Assembly (NCBI GenBank): GCA_025924755.1
Contig: JAICHT010000050.1
Location: 1 to 15,267 of the forward strand
Length of the DNA stretch: 15,267 bases
Source of the DNA: Chitinophagaceae bacterium
GTDB taxonomy: Bacteria > Bacteroidota > Bacteroidia > Chitinophagales > Chitinophagaceae
Direction of reading: 5' to 3'
This document shows positions 7,235 through 14,337 of the stretch, piece after piece. The notes under the pieces were generated by a model that saw nothing but the letters and a program-made list of their open reading frames with translations, was not told where the DNA came from and ran no database searches. Position numbers and translations under genes: made by a program. Position 1 is the stretch's first letter, and each line of letters begins with the position of its first letter.

Positions 7235-7267
7235 GGAAACAACAAAGCCCCGTGTAAAACGAGGCTT
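7235..7267 (-). terminator. Intrinsic terminator on the minus strand
   Basis: Read on the minus strand, AAGCCTCGT and ACGGGGCTT (7267-7259 and 7253-7245) form a continuous 9-bp stem including one U-G pair, with a 5-nt loop, followed by TTGTTGTTT. On the plus strand the same position is a C-A mismatch and no T run follows, so the orientation is minus. It lies 57 bp after the stop of the 28-codon ORF and more than 300 bp after the PAP2 stop. Confidence 0.65.
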
Positions 7268-7323
7268 GGAAACTTATTTCTGACTTTGTAAAAATGAGGT
7301 ATAAAACTCAGAAAGCGGGAAGC

Positions 7324-7410
7324 TTACCGACCGTTATTATTTTTAGGAATAGGTACTAATTCCGGTTTTTTTAACCCCAGTAAAATAGACAGCACATCTC
7401 TCCAGTTCAT
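7324..7410 (-). CDS. Candidate small protein, 28 residues
   Basis: On the minus strand an ATG at 7410 opens a frame that stops (TAA) at 7324. The product starts MNWRDVLSILLGLKKPELVP and ends in an Asn-rich tail, NNNGR. Residues 1-13 could form an amphipathic helix (Trp3, Val6, Leu7, Ile9, Leu10, Leu11, Leu13), followed by KKPE and a Pro-rich turn. It is far too short for default gene callers. Supporting signs are a coding-like composition without low complexity and an intrinsic terminator 57 bp downstream on the same strand, which the PAP2 gene 190 bp upstream does not obviously need. No strong ribosome-binding site is visible, as is usual here. Function unknown; it could equally be a chance ORF inside a small RNA. 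Confidence 0.4.
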   Translation of the reverse strand: MNWRDVLSILLGLKKPELVPIPKNNNGR

Positions 7411-7596
7411 AGAATATTTTATTAAGTAAATAATGATCCATTTGTTTTTCTGTAAATCACAGGGTAAAATGGAAATGTAAGGTACATATAAAAATGGCAT
7501 TATTCTGTTAAAAACAGCAAGCGGTTATTTTAATTTCCACAAATTAAAAAGTCCTTTTAAACCAAGTGTTTGCCTGTTAATAATAACAATATAAAG

Positions 7597-8658
7597 CTAC
7601 TTTAAACTTACTGCGGTATGATGCACGGCATATGAATTAAGCAGTTTATGCTTTTTATTTTCAGGTATCCAGCTTAAGCCTAAACCCGGACCGCCCATGG
7701 GTATATACGTCATATCCAGCTTTAAATTATTATGCTTTCTGTAGCGGTGCAAAGAAGGCACTATAATTCCGCTAACAGCGCCCATTACCAGGCCAGCAAA
7801 AACATCGGACGGAAAGTGCTCAATCGCCTTTACTCTTAAGTAACCTTCAACCAGTGGCGGAATAGTAGCAAGCCCGTACAGAAGGAATTTTTTGCGACCC
7901 AGCTCCGGATGATAATCACTATATACTTTTGCCATAAAATAAGTGGCCGCTGCTACATTAGCCGTATGTCCGCTAAAGAAAGAGTTCCGGTTGTTGCCGG
8001 CTCTGCGGTCCACGTCGGGGAAATAGGAATAATAGGCCACGGGACGTACCTTATTTTGAAAGGCAGGACCAAAAAAGCTGAAGTTATATAAGCTAAACAT
8101 CAGCGCATGGGTTTCGTAATACATCAGTAATATGCGTACCCAGTCTTTCCGTATATTTTTATCCAGTGCCAGTACCGCGGCAGAAACCGCTACGGCCGGA
8201 AGCACATAATCAGAAATGTTTTTGTACTTCTGCCGTTGTACAGGATCCTGGTCCATGGCCATTTCATCAATACTATTAAATATGTTGGGGTTCAACGCTT
8301 GTAATTCTTCTTCGGTAAGCGGTTTTTTGTTATGTAATATATGAGGGATGGCATAAAGGTTTCCGGCCGTAGCCAATATGCTAAATCCGCCACTTGTCCA
8401 GTAGTTCATCCGGTAAAGGTGTTTTCTGGTTTTGGTTACATGCGGAACCGTATCTACTGCCGGTACTACCCGGTTGATATGAGTTGTAGAATCAGACGTA
8501 TAAGTTGTGGAATCCGTTTTATGTATCGTAGAATCTTGCGCATACAACGTATTGCCATAGCAAAGACCGGTTATCAAAAAAACAATAAGGCCGGTGTAAA
8601 ATGATGTGGTAATGATACGTACTCCTTTATTGGCAGGATGTTTAGCAGATTTATTCAT
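7597..8658 (-). CDS. PAP2-superfamily phosphatase, envelope-associated
   Basis: With the ATG at 8658 the protein has 353 residues; an ATG eight codons earlier (8682) would add MHPLYFFQ and is less likely. A hydrophobic segment at about 22-34 ends near LYAQ (38-41), fitting a signal peptide. It is followed by a Ser/Thr/Asp-rich linker with repeated DST units (42-58). The acid-phosphatase signature is present: K203 and RP at 205-206, SGH at 229-231, and R275, H281 and D285 in the third motif (LRVKAIEHFPSD). Hydrophobic helices lie around 93-105, 152-165 and 286-302. The family dephosphorylates lipid phosphates such as undecaprenyl-PP, phosphatidic acid or PGP on the periplasmic side. The substrate is not readable. 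The AraC gene lies 124 bp upstream of the chosen start on the same strand. Confidence 0.85.
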   Translation of the reverse strand: MNKSAKHPANKGVRIITTSFYTGLIVFLITGLCYGNTLYAQDSTIHKTDSTTYTSDSTTHINRVVPAVDTVPHVTKTRKHLYRMNYWTSGGFSILATAGNLYAIPHILHNKKPLTEEELQALNPNIFNSIDEMAMDQDPVQRQKYKNISDYVLPAVAVSAAVLALDKNIRKDWVRILLMYYETHALMFSLYNFSFFGPAFQNKVRPVAYYSYFPDVDRRAGNNRNSFFSGHTANVAAATYFMAKVYSDYHPELGRKKFLLYGLATIPPLVEGYLRVKAIEHFPSDVFAGLVMGAVSGIIVPSLHRYRKHNNLKLDMTYIPMGGPGLGLSWIPENKKHKLLNSYAVHHTAVSLK

Positions 8659-8782
8659 CTGAAAAAAATATAGTGGGTGCATAAAACTATGATGATAAAA
8701 AGCATGCCACCCTATAAATTCATAAGTACTGCGATGGTAATATTTATTTGGGTACTGCCGCTGCTTTATACAGTTTCAATCA

Positions 8783-9622
8783 TCAGGTATAGCGTTTTTT
8801 AAAAGCAGAAGGGTTTTCGCCGGTTACTTTTTTAAAGAGCTTATTAAAATACGAAAGGCTTTCAAAACCAACTTCATAACAGGCTTCAGAAACGCTGATA
8901 TCCTGTAAAAGCAACGTTTTAGCTTGCGTCACCCGGTATTGGTTTACAAAGTCGGTAAAGGTCATATTGGTTTGCTTTTTAAAATACCGGCAAAAAGCTG
9001 CCGTACTCAAATGCACACTTGCCGCCACTATATTAACATCCGGCGTTTCGTTGTAATTGGCATGTATGTATTTATAAATGGAGCCCATTCGTATTTTATC
9101 GTTCAAAAAAAGCTTGATGCTTGTATCCTGATCATTGAGTGCTACTACATCCTTTGAAGTAGCCAGTGTTTGAAATACTTCTAATAAACATACAAGTTGC
9201 TCAAAGTGTCCCAACTCCTGCATATACTTTAGTTTTTGCACCACTTTTGTTTTAGTATCGCCGCTGAATGATAATCCCAAGTATGCCCTTTCAAAGAGTT
9301 GCCGGATGGCTGAAAATTCGGGTGTTTCCTTGAAAGCATCACCCAGAAAGTTTTCTTTTAGCTGCACTACTATTTGTTTGTAAGCTGTTTTCAGTCCATA
9401 GTCAAAATTTAAATGCGGTATATTAGGCCCTATCAGCACCAGGTCGCTTTCCATATAACTGGATATATGCTGACCCACATGGCGTATGCCGTTCGTAGCT
9501 TCTACATATACCAACTCATATTCGGGATGGTAATGCCAGTAGAAATAGTTTCGTAAACTTGGTGTAAAAAGCTTGAAGGATTGTCCGGGGTCGGGCAGTA
9601 CTATTTCTTTTTGAATCTTCAC
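8783..9622 (-). CDS. Cupin-AraC family transcriptional regulator
   Basis: This 279-residue protein has an N-terminal cupin-like sensor (about 15-90; WHYHPEYELVYV at 29-40 and GPNIPHLN at 65-72 are typical) and a C-terminal double helix-turn-helix AraC DNA-binding domain (about 178-279). The second recognition region reads VSEACYEVGFESLSYFNKLFKKVTGENPSAFKKRY, seen in pieces at 244-278, which matches the AraC signature. Such one-component regulators usually sense a small metabolite, often a sugar, and activate a nearby operon. It is divergent from the 2-oxoglutarate oxygenase gene across 145 bp and is the obvious candidate regulator of it. The PAP2 gene lies downstream on the same strand without a clear terminator between. 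Confidence 0.92.
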   Translation of the reverse strand: MKIQKEIVLPDPGQSFKLFTPSLRNYFYWHYHPEYELVYVEATNGIRHVGQHISSYMESDLVLIGPNIPHLNFDYGLKTAYKQIVVQLKENFLGDAFKETPEFSAIRQLFERAYLGLSFSGDTKTKVVQKLKYMQELGHFEQLVCLLEVFQTLATSKDVVALNDQDTSIKLFLNDKIRMGSIYKYIHANYNETPDVNIVAASVHLSTAAFCRYFKKQTNMTFTDFVNQYRVTQAKTLLLQDISVSEACYEVGFESLSYFNKLFKKVTGENPSAFKKRYT

Positions 9623-9767
9623 TTTGTAATTTCACTATAAAGCTAAAGTTTATAAGCAAATAGTACTAATAAAGTCAATATAGAGCAAAAGATGGTCATT
9701 GCGGATGTTTTATACCAATCAGGCATACACGAATTTTGTTCTATTATATCACGATAAAAATTGCATT

Positions 9768-10739
9768 ATGGAACAGCAAACAATGGCCGCTACTATGGGT
9801 GCCGCCAATGCTCATAAAGATATTCCCGGTAACCCTTCCACCGCTAAAAGCAGCAAAATAAAACTAAACGACCGGAGCAACGGTAAACCCTTGCAGGTAT
9901 TATCAGAAGAAGATTGGCAGTTTTGGTTGCACAACGGGTATATCGTTATTAAAAATGCCGTACCAAAAGAGCAGGTACAAAAGCTGGCAGATTTTCTTTG
10001 GGAGTTTGAAGAAAAAGATCCTAACGATCCGCAAACCTGGTATGCCCCGCCCCGCGCCGAAATGAAGATGAAAGAATTAACGAATACGGGTATGGTAGAA
10101 GTGTACAACCACCAGTTACTATGGGATAACCGCCAGTACCCGAAAGTACACCAGGCATTCGCGGATATATGGGGTACAGAAAAATTGTGGGTAACCATAG
10201 ACCGCGCTAATTTGAACCTGCCCATACGGCCGGGATATGAATACAAAGGCTTTATTCATTGGGATTATGACCCTGAAACGAAGCCGCAAAACGTCCAGGG
10301 TGTATTGGCGCTTGCCGATCAAAACGACGAGAACATGGGCGGCTTTCAGTGCGTTCCTGAATTATATAGAACCTATGAAACCTGGAAGTTGACCCAGCCC
10401 GAAGACCGCGACCATTTTAAGCCCGATGTAACCGGATTTGAAATTGTAAAAGTAAAAATGAATGCAGGCGATCTGCTCATCTTTAACAGCCTGGAGCCGC
10501 ACGGCATCCGGCCTAATAAAAGCGGTGATAAAGTTCGCCTTGCCCAATATATATCTATGATGCCGGCCGAAGAAGATAATGAAGAATTAAGGCAGTGGCG
10601 GATTTCGTCGTGGAAAGAGCGCCGGGCGCCGGAGGGATATGCTTTTCCCGGCGACCCAAGAGGGTGGGAACAAACCAAATATGAGACAGCAGTTTTATCA
10701 CCATTAGGAAAAAAACTGCTGGGGCTGGACAAATGGTAA
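9768..10739 (+). CDS. Phytanoyl-CoA dioxygenase (PhyH) family oxygenase
   Basis: The ATG at 9768 gives 323 residues. A longer frame from TTG 9699 exists, but its extra residues do not look like part of the fold and overlap the likely promoter. The family iron site is present: H164 and D166 in FIHWDYDP and H245 in LEPHGIRP, with R257 (VRLAQY) as the likely 2-oxoglutarate ligand. The N-terminal LSEEDWQFWLHNGYIVIKNA (46-65) is the typical start of a PhyH domain. These enzymes use Fe(II), O2 and 2-oxoglutarate to hydroxylate a small molecule; bacterial members act on many substrates and this one cannot be predicted. Residues 1-30 are polar and probably disordered. Regulation by the divergent AraC gene is inferred from position. 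Confidence 0.9.
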   Translation: MEQQTMAATMGAANAHKDIPGNPSTAKSSKIKLNDRSNGKPLQVLSEEDWQFWLHNGYIVIKNAVPKEQVQKLADFLWEFEEKDPNDPQTWYAPPRAEMKMKELTNTGMVEVYNHQLLWDNRQYPKVHQAFADIWGTEKLWVTIDRANLNLPIRPGYEYKGFIHWDYDPETKPQNVQGVLALADQNDENMGGFQCVPELYRTYETWKLTQPEDRDHFKPDVTGFEIVKVKMNAGDLLIFNSLEPHGIRPNKSGDKVRLAQYISMMPAEEDNEELRQWRISSWKERRAPEGYAFPGDPRGWEQTKYETAVLSPLGKKLLGLDKW

Positions 10740-10762
10740 CAAGTAAAGTTTGACGACCTATT

Positions 10763-10799
10763 TATCAACAGCGGCGGCGCTTTTGCCACGCTGTTGATA
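10763..10799. repeat. Strong 11-bp inverted repeat between oxygenase and HAD genes
   Basis: TATCAACAGCG (10763-10773) and CGCTGTTGATA (10789-10799) pair perfectly, with three more G-C pairs possible inside (10776-10778 with 10785-10787). No T run follows on either strand, so it is not a standard intrinsic terminator. It lies 24 bp after the oxygenase stop. It may stabilise the 3' end of that mRNA, attenuate read-through into the HAD gene, or bind a protein. Confidence 0.6.
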
Positions 10800-10858
10800 T
10801 GCTAAAAGAAATGGTATGTGCTTTGATATTTTTCAGGAACCCGAATCCCGATTGAAAT

Positions 10859-11482
10859 ATGGCTAAGAAGGGAATCATATACGATCTGGACAATACCATT
10901 TACCCGGTGCATTCAATAGCTGATAGGTTGTTTGCTGATTTGTTTCAAATGATATTGGAAAACGGCGAACATGCCAGGAATATGGAGAGCATAAAAAATG
11001 ATATGATGCGCAAACCTTTCCAGGTAGTGGCTGCTAAGTACCACTTTAGTGATGCGCTGGCACAAAAAGGATTGGAACTGCTAAGAAACCTAACGTACCA
11101 CGGTGTTATAGAACCATTCAGCGATTATCCTGAAATAAAGAAGCTACCTGCTGAACGGTATTTGGTAACTACCGGTTTTTTCCATTTGCAGCAAAGCAAA
11201 ATCAAACAACTTGGCATTGAGCAGGACTTTAAAGAAATTCATATTGTAGACCCGGCTACAACCGATAAAACAAAAAAGGACATATTCAAGTCCATTATGC
11301 AGCGAAACGGATATACTGCTTCGGAAGTGCTGGTAGTAGGAGATGATCCGGAATCGGAAATTAAAGCTGCTAAGGAACTAAGTATGGATGCTGTGTTGTA
11401 TGATAAGTTTCAGATACATACCGCTACTGCTTTATTACCAACGATCACCAACTTTAAACAATTAATTGACTTTATAAAGTAA
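10859..11482 (+). CDS. HAD-superfamily hydrolase (probable phosphatase)
   Basis: This 207-residue cytosolic protein shows the four HAD motifs. Motif I is YDLDNTIYP with nucleophile D9 and acid/base D11. Motif II is T104 in VTTGF. The motif III lysine is probably K137 or K139. Motif IV is VVGDDPESE with D162 and D163. A helical cap of the C1 type spans about 17-86. The DLDNTxY wording resembles pyrimidine 5'-nucleotidase and phosphoglycolate-phosphatase-like members, but the substrate is not determined. It starts 119 bp after the oxygenase on the same strand, beyond a strong hairpin, so it may be a separate transcript or an attenuated second gene. It is convergent with the VOC protein gene. 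Confidence 0.88.
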   Translation: MAKKGIIYDLDNTIYPVHSIADRLFADLFQMILENGEHARNMESIKNDMMRKPFQVVAAKYHFSDALAQKGLELLRNLTYHGVIEPFSDYPEIKKLPAERYLVTTGFFHLQQSKIKQLGIEQDFKEIHIVDPATTDKTKKDIFKSIMQRNGYTASEVLVVGDDPESEIKAAKELSMDAVLYDKFQIHTATALLPTITNFKQLIDFIK

Positions 11483-11485
11483 AGC

Positions 11486-11508
11486 CTACAAGTATTTGCT
11501 TACTGTAG
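11486..11508. terminator. Imperfect hairpin between convergent genes (possible terminator)
   Basis: CTACA and TGTAG (11486-11490 and 11504-11508) pair, with GTA / TAC continuing after a one-base bulge. On the minus strand it is followed by GGCTTTACTTTAT, moderately T-rich; on the plus strand no T run follows. It sits between the stops of the HAD gene and the VOC gene and could weakly end either transcript. Confidence 0.35.
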
Positions 11509-11570
11509 TATTAAAGATGATTTGCCCATTTTAGGAACCACTATCCGGCACCTCAAAAGCTCGTTTGCTA

Positions 11571-11993
11571 TTATGCCTCTTTAAGCTTTTCTATATCCAT
11601 TTTTTTCATATGCATAAATGCTTTTGTAACGCGTGCTGCCCTTGTGGGATCGCTCATTAATTTAGCCAGTATCGTTGGAACAATTTGCCACGAAACGCCA
11701 AATTTATCTTTAAGCCAGCCACAGTTGCTTTCTTGTCCGCCTTCCGTTAATCGGTTCCAATAGTGGTCAATTTCTTCCTGTGTTTCGCAGTCTACCACAA
11801 ATGATACGGCCTCATTAAATTTAAAATGCGGTCCTCCATTTAAACCCATGAACTTAGTGCCATTGATCTCAAACGTTACCACCATCGGTGTGTCTGCAAG
11901 GATCTTTGAATCTTTAAAAATGGAACCATAAAATTCGGCTGCTTCCCTGGCCTGGCCATTGAACCATAAACAAGCGTAAATTGGCTTTGCCAT
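11571..11993 (-). CDS. PhnB-like VOC-superfamily protein
   Basis: This 140-residue cytosolic protein belongs to the group annotated as 3-demethylubiquinone-9 3-methyltransferase domain or PhnB-like, a vicinal-oxygen-chelate fold. Recognisable parts are YACLWFNGQAREAAEFYGSI (6-25), the strand MGLNGGPHFKFNEAVSFVVD (49-68), ESNCGWLKDKFGVSWQIVP (88-106) and the C-terminal MHMKKMDIEKLKEA. Members form dimers; metal use and substrate are mostly unknown, and the methyltransferase name is not supported by biochemistry for most of them. The ATG lies 22 bp after the thrC stop on the same strand, so it may be the last gene of the thr operon. A link to threonine synthesis is not expected from the family. 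Confidence 0.88.
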   Translation of the reverse strand: MAKPIYACLWFNGQAREAAEFYGSIFKDSKILADTPMVVTFEINGTKFMGLNGGPHFKFNEAVSFVVDCETQEEIDHYWNRLTEGGQESNCGWLKDKFGVSWQIVPTILAKLMSDPTRAARVTKAFMHMKKMDIEKLKEA

Positions 11994-12015
11994 ACTACTG
12001 GTTTTCCTGAGTGAT

Positions 12016-13323
12016 TTATTTGCTACAATTGGCCATTAAATAATCTTTGAACTGCGCATAGTTTACCGGCATCTTAATGCTATGCTTTGCATTGGATGAT
12101 AGCTTCTTTACTGCATGCGGTAATTCAATTTTTTGCTGAATAATAGGCTCTATAACATCGTAAAACTTAATAGGGTGTGCCGTTTCTAAAATAAATCCTT
12201 TTTCATCTTTATGATCTTGCAGGTAGCGGTTCAGCGCCGCATATCCCACGGCACCATGCGGGTCTAATAAGTAATGATGTTGCTCATAAACTTCTTTTAT
12301 AACCTCCTTGGTTTCCTCATCTGTCACTGTATATCCGGTCAGCACTTCTTTGAGTGAATGAAACTGCTGTTCAAAAATTTCGAGTATACGCACAAAATTA
12401 CTGGGGTTGCCTACATCCATCGCATTTGAGAGCGTGGCTATGGCATCTTTAGGTTGAAAGCGGCCCGTTTGTAAATAGTTCGGCACACAATCATTAGCGT
12501 TGCAGGCTGCTATAAAACGATGTACCGGCAAACCGGAACGATGGGCCATCAAACCGGCACAGATATTACCAAAGTTGCCGCTGGGTACCGATATTACGGG
12601 TACGCAGCTTTTATCAGCCCAATACTTATAGGCAAAGAAATAATAAAATTGCTGCGGCAACCAACGCGCCACATTTATAGAGTTGGCCGACGTAAGAAAT
12701 GCCTGCTTGTTTATTTCGCTATCGGCAAACGCCTGCTTTACCAATTGCTGGCAATCGTCGAAACTTCCGTCTATTTCAAGCGCCGTAATATTTTTGCCCA
12801 ACGTGGTTAATTGCAGCTCCTGTATACTGCTTACTTTGCCTGACGGATAAAGTATCACTACATTAACGCCATCCACATCATAAAAGCCATTGGCAACGGC
12901 ACCGCCCGTATCGCCGGAAGTAGCAACCAGCACCGTTACTTTTTGCGATTGTTCTTTTACAAAATAAGCAAGACAGCGGCTCATGAAGCGGGCGCCCACA
13001 TCTTTAAAAGCCAATGTAGGCCCATGAAATAATTCTAAAGCAGAAATACGGTCGGTAATGGGTACCAGTGGAAATTTAAAATCAATCGTTTCTTTTACAA
13101 TAGGCTCCAGTTCTTTTACCGGTATCGTATCACCTACATAGGGTTGAATTACCTGCAGGGCAATTTCGGCTCTGGAGTAGCTTTCTATTTCTGTAATAAA
13201 GTCGTGCGGAAGTAGCGGCACTTCTTCAGGAAAATAAAGTCCTTTATCGGGCGCCTGGCCTTTTATGGTAGCTTCTTTAAAATCTACTTTTGGTGATTGA
13301 TGATTGGTGCTGTAGTAAAGCAT
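12016..13323 (-). CDS. thrC: Threonine synthase
   Basis: The ATG at 13323 gives 435 residues, MLYYSTNHQSPKVDF at the start matching the family. An in-frame TTG at 13353 would overlap thrB and add a non-family extension, so it is rejected. PLP-binding Lys is K107 in HGPTLAFKDVGARF. The phosphate-binding loop is ATSGDTGGAVANGF (134-147), and SVPSGNFGN (245-253) holds further cofactor contacts. Length and wording match the E. coli ThrC subfamily (long N-terminal domain). It converts O-phospho-L-homoserine to L-threonine and phosphate, the last step of the pathway. It starts 22 bp after the thrB stop, which indicates one transcript. Confidence 0.97.
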   Translation of the reverse strand: MLYYSTNHQSPKVDFKEATIKGQAPDKGLYFPEEVPLLPHDFITEIESYSRAEIALQVIQPYVGDTIPVKELEPIVKETIDFKFPLVPITDRISALELFHGPTLAFKDVGARFMSRCLAYFVKEQSQKVTVLVATSGDTGGAVANGFYDVDGVNVVILYPSGKVSSIQELQLTTLGKNITALEIDGSFDDCQQLVKQAFADSEINKQAFLTSANSINVARWLPQQFYYFFAYKYWADKSCVPVISVPSGNFGNICAGLMAHRSGLPVHRFIAACNANDCVPNYLQTGRFQPKDAIATLSNAMDVGNPSNFVRILEIFEQQFHSLKEVLTGYTVTDEETKEVIKEVYEQHHYLLDPHGAVGYAALNRYLQDHKDEKGFILETAHPIKFYDVIEPIIQQKIELPHAVKKLSSNAKHSIKMPVNYAQFKDYLMANCSK

Positions 13324-13345
13324 AATATAAGTTTGCGCTTTTAAA

Positions 13346-14266
13346 TTACTCAATAACGGTAACGCCGCGTTGATTAATAGTGGTTACGTAGGTATGGTAA
13401 GATAAACCGATGCCGTCGTAAATTTCTTTCATGATCGTCTCCAGTTTCAGTGCGGTTTCTCTTTCCTTACTTAACATGAAAATGGAAGGGCCGGAGCCGG
13501 ATATGCCACCACCCAGCGCACCCGCTTCTTTGCATCTTTTTTTTACGGAATCAAAGCCTGGTATCAACACGCTTCTTACAGGTTCTATAATTACATCTTC
13601 CAAAGACCGGCCTATCAAATCACAATCGCCTTTCATAAAGCCGGCTACCAATCCGGCAATATTGCCCCACTGTTTAATAGCGTCTTTCAGCAATACTTCT
13701 TTACGTAAAATTTGCCGGGCATCTGCTGTTTTTACTTCTATCTGCGGATGTACCAGGGTTACATATAAAGGTGGTGGTGGAATGGTAATAATATCCAGCG
13801 GAAAAATAGAACGGATCAACGTAATACCGCCATAGATGCAGGGAGCAATATTGTCGGCATGCTTTACACCCGAAGCCACTTTTTCGCCAAACATAGCAAA
13901 GCGAACGAGGTCTTCGTTTGTAAACCGGTTGTTCAATAAAAGATTAGCGGCTACCACGGCACCCGCAGCGCTGGCCGCACTGGAACCGACACCGCTTCCC
14001 GGCTTTATGTTTTTATAAATCATCACTTCAAAACCCACCTCTTCAGGCAAGGTATTTATCATTTCGATCAGCGGGGCACCCGCAGTATTTTGCTGCGGAT
14101 CCTGCGGCAAAGGATATCCATCTGCACTATGAATGATTACCTTTTTTTCATTAAGAAGCGTCACTTCCATTATGTCGAAAGGTTCTTCCAGGCACATGCC
14201 AAGTACATCAAAGCCACAAACCAAATTTGCAACAGTTGCAGGCGCTTTTATCTTTATTGATTTCAC
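13346..14266 (-). CDS. thrB: Homoserine kinase
   Basis: With a GTG start at 14266 the protein has 306 residues beginning MKSIKIKAPATVANLVCGFD, the usual start of this family. The only alternative nearby is TTG at 14275, three codons longer; no ATG exists in this position. The GHMP-kinase ATP loop is PGSGVGSSAASAAG (89-102). The C-terminal motif GGGISGSGPSIFML is at 252-265. It phosphorylates homoserine with ATP to O-phosphohomoserine. It sits between thrA (71 bp upstream) and thrC (22 bp downstream). The non-ATG start may lower expression relative to the neighbours; this is inference. Confidence 0.95.
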   Translation of the reverse strand: MKSIKIKAPATVANLVCGFDVLGMCLEEPFDIMEVTLLNEKKVIIHSADGYPLPQDPQQNTAGAPLIEMINTLPEEVGFEVMIYKNIKPGSGVGSSAASAAGAVVAANLLLNNRFTNEDLVRFAMFGEKVASGVKHADNIAPCIYGGITLIRSIFPLDIITIPPPPLYVTLVHPQIEVKTADARQILRKEVLLKDAIKQWGNIAGLVAGFMKGDCDLIGRSLEDVIIEPVRSVLIPGFDSVKKRCKEAGALGGGISGSGPSIFMLSKERETALKLETIMKEIYDGIGLSYHTYVTTINQRGVTVIE

Positions 14267-14309
14267 GTTGAACAATTAAGAAGGATGAACTGAAAAGATA
14301 AGGAATAAC

Positions 14310-14330
14310 AATTCATCATTTATAATTCAT
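14310..14330. repeat. Short AT-rich repeat in the thrA-thrB spacer
   Basis: AATTCAT occurs at 14310-14316 and 14324-14330 within an AT-rich spacer; on the minus strand this reads ATGAATT twice. Similar ATGAATTATAA-like tracts are familiar between genes in this group of bacteria, from memory. No regulatory role is evident. Confidence 0.35.
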
Positions 14331-14337
14331 AATTAGA

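Larger units (their letters stand above)
7163..7596. other. 434-bp region between converging units, holding a candidate tiny gene on the minus strand
   Basis: The region lies between the stop of the 73-residue protein and the stop of the PAP2 gene. It contains GCTTG/CAAGC (7205-7219), a minus-strand terminator (7235-7267), a 28-codon minus-strand ORF (7324-7410) and an AT-only hairpin (7528-7549, arms TTTTAATTT / AAATTAAAA around CCAC) that may mark the 3' end of the PAP2 transcript. Confidence 0.55.

Noticed and set aside
9699..9767. N-terminal extension of the oxygenase from a TTG
   Set aside because: The added residues do not resemble the family and lie in the divergent promoter region; ATG 9768 fits better.
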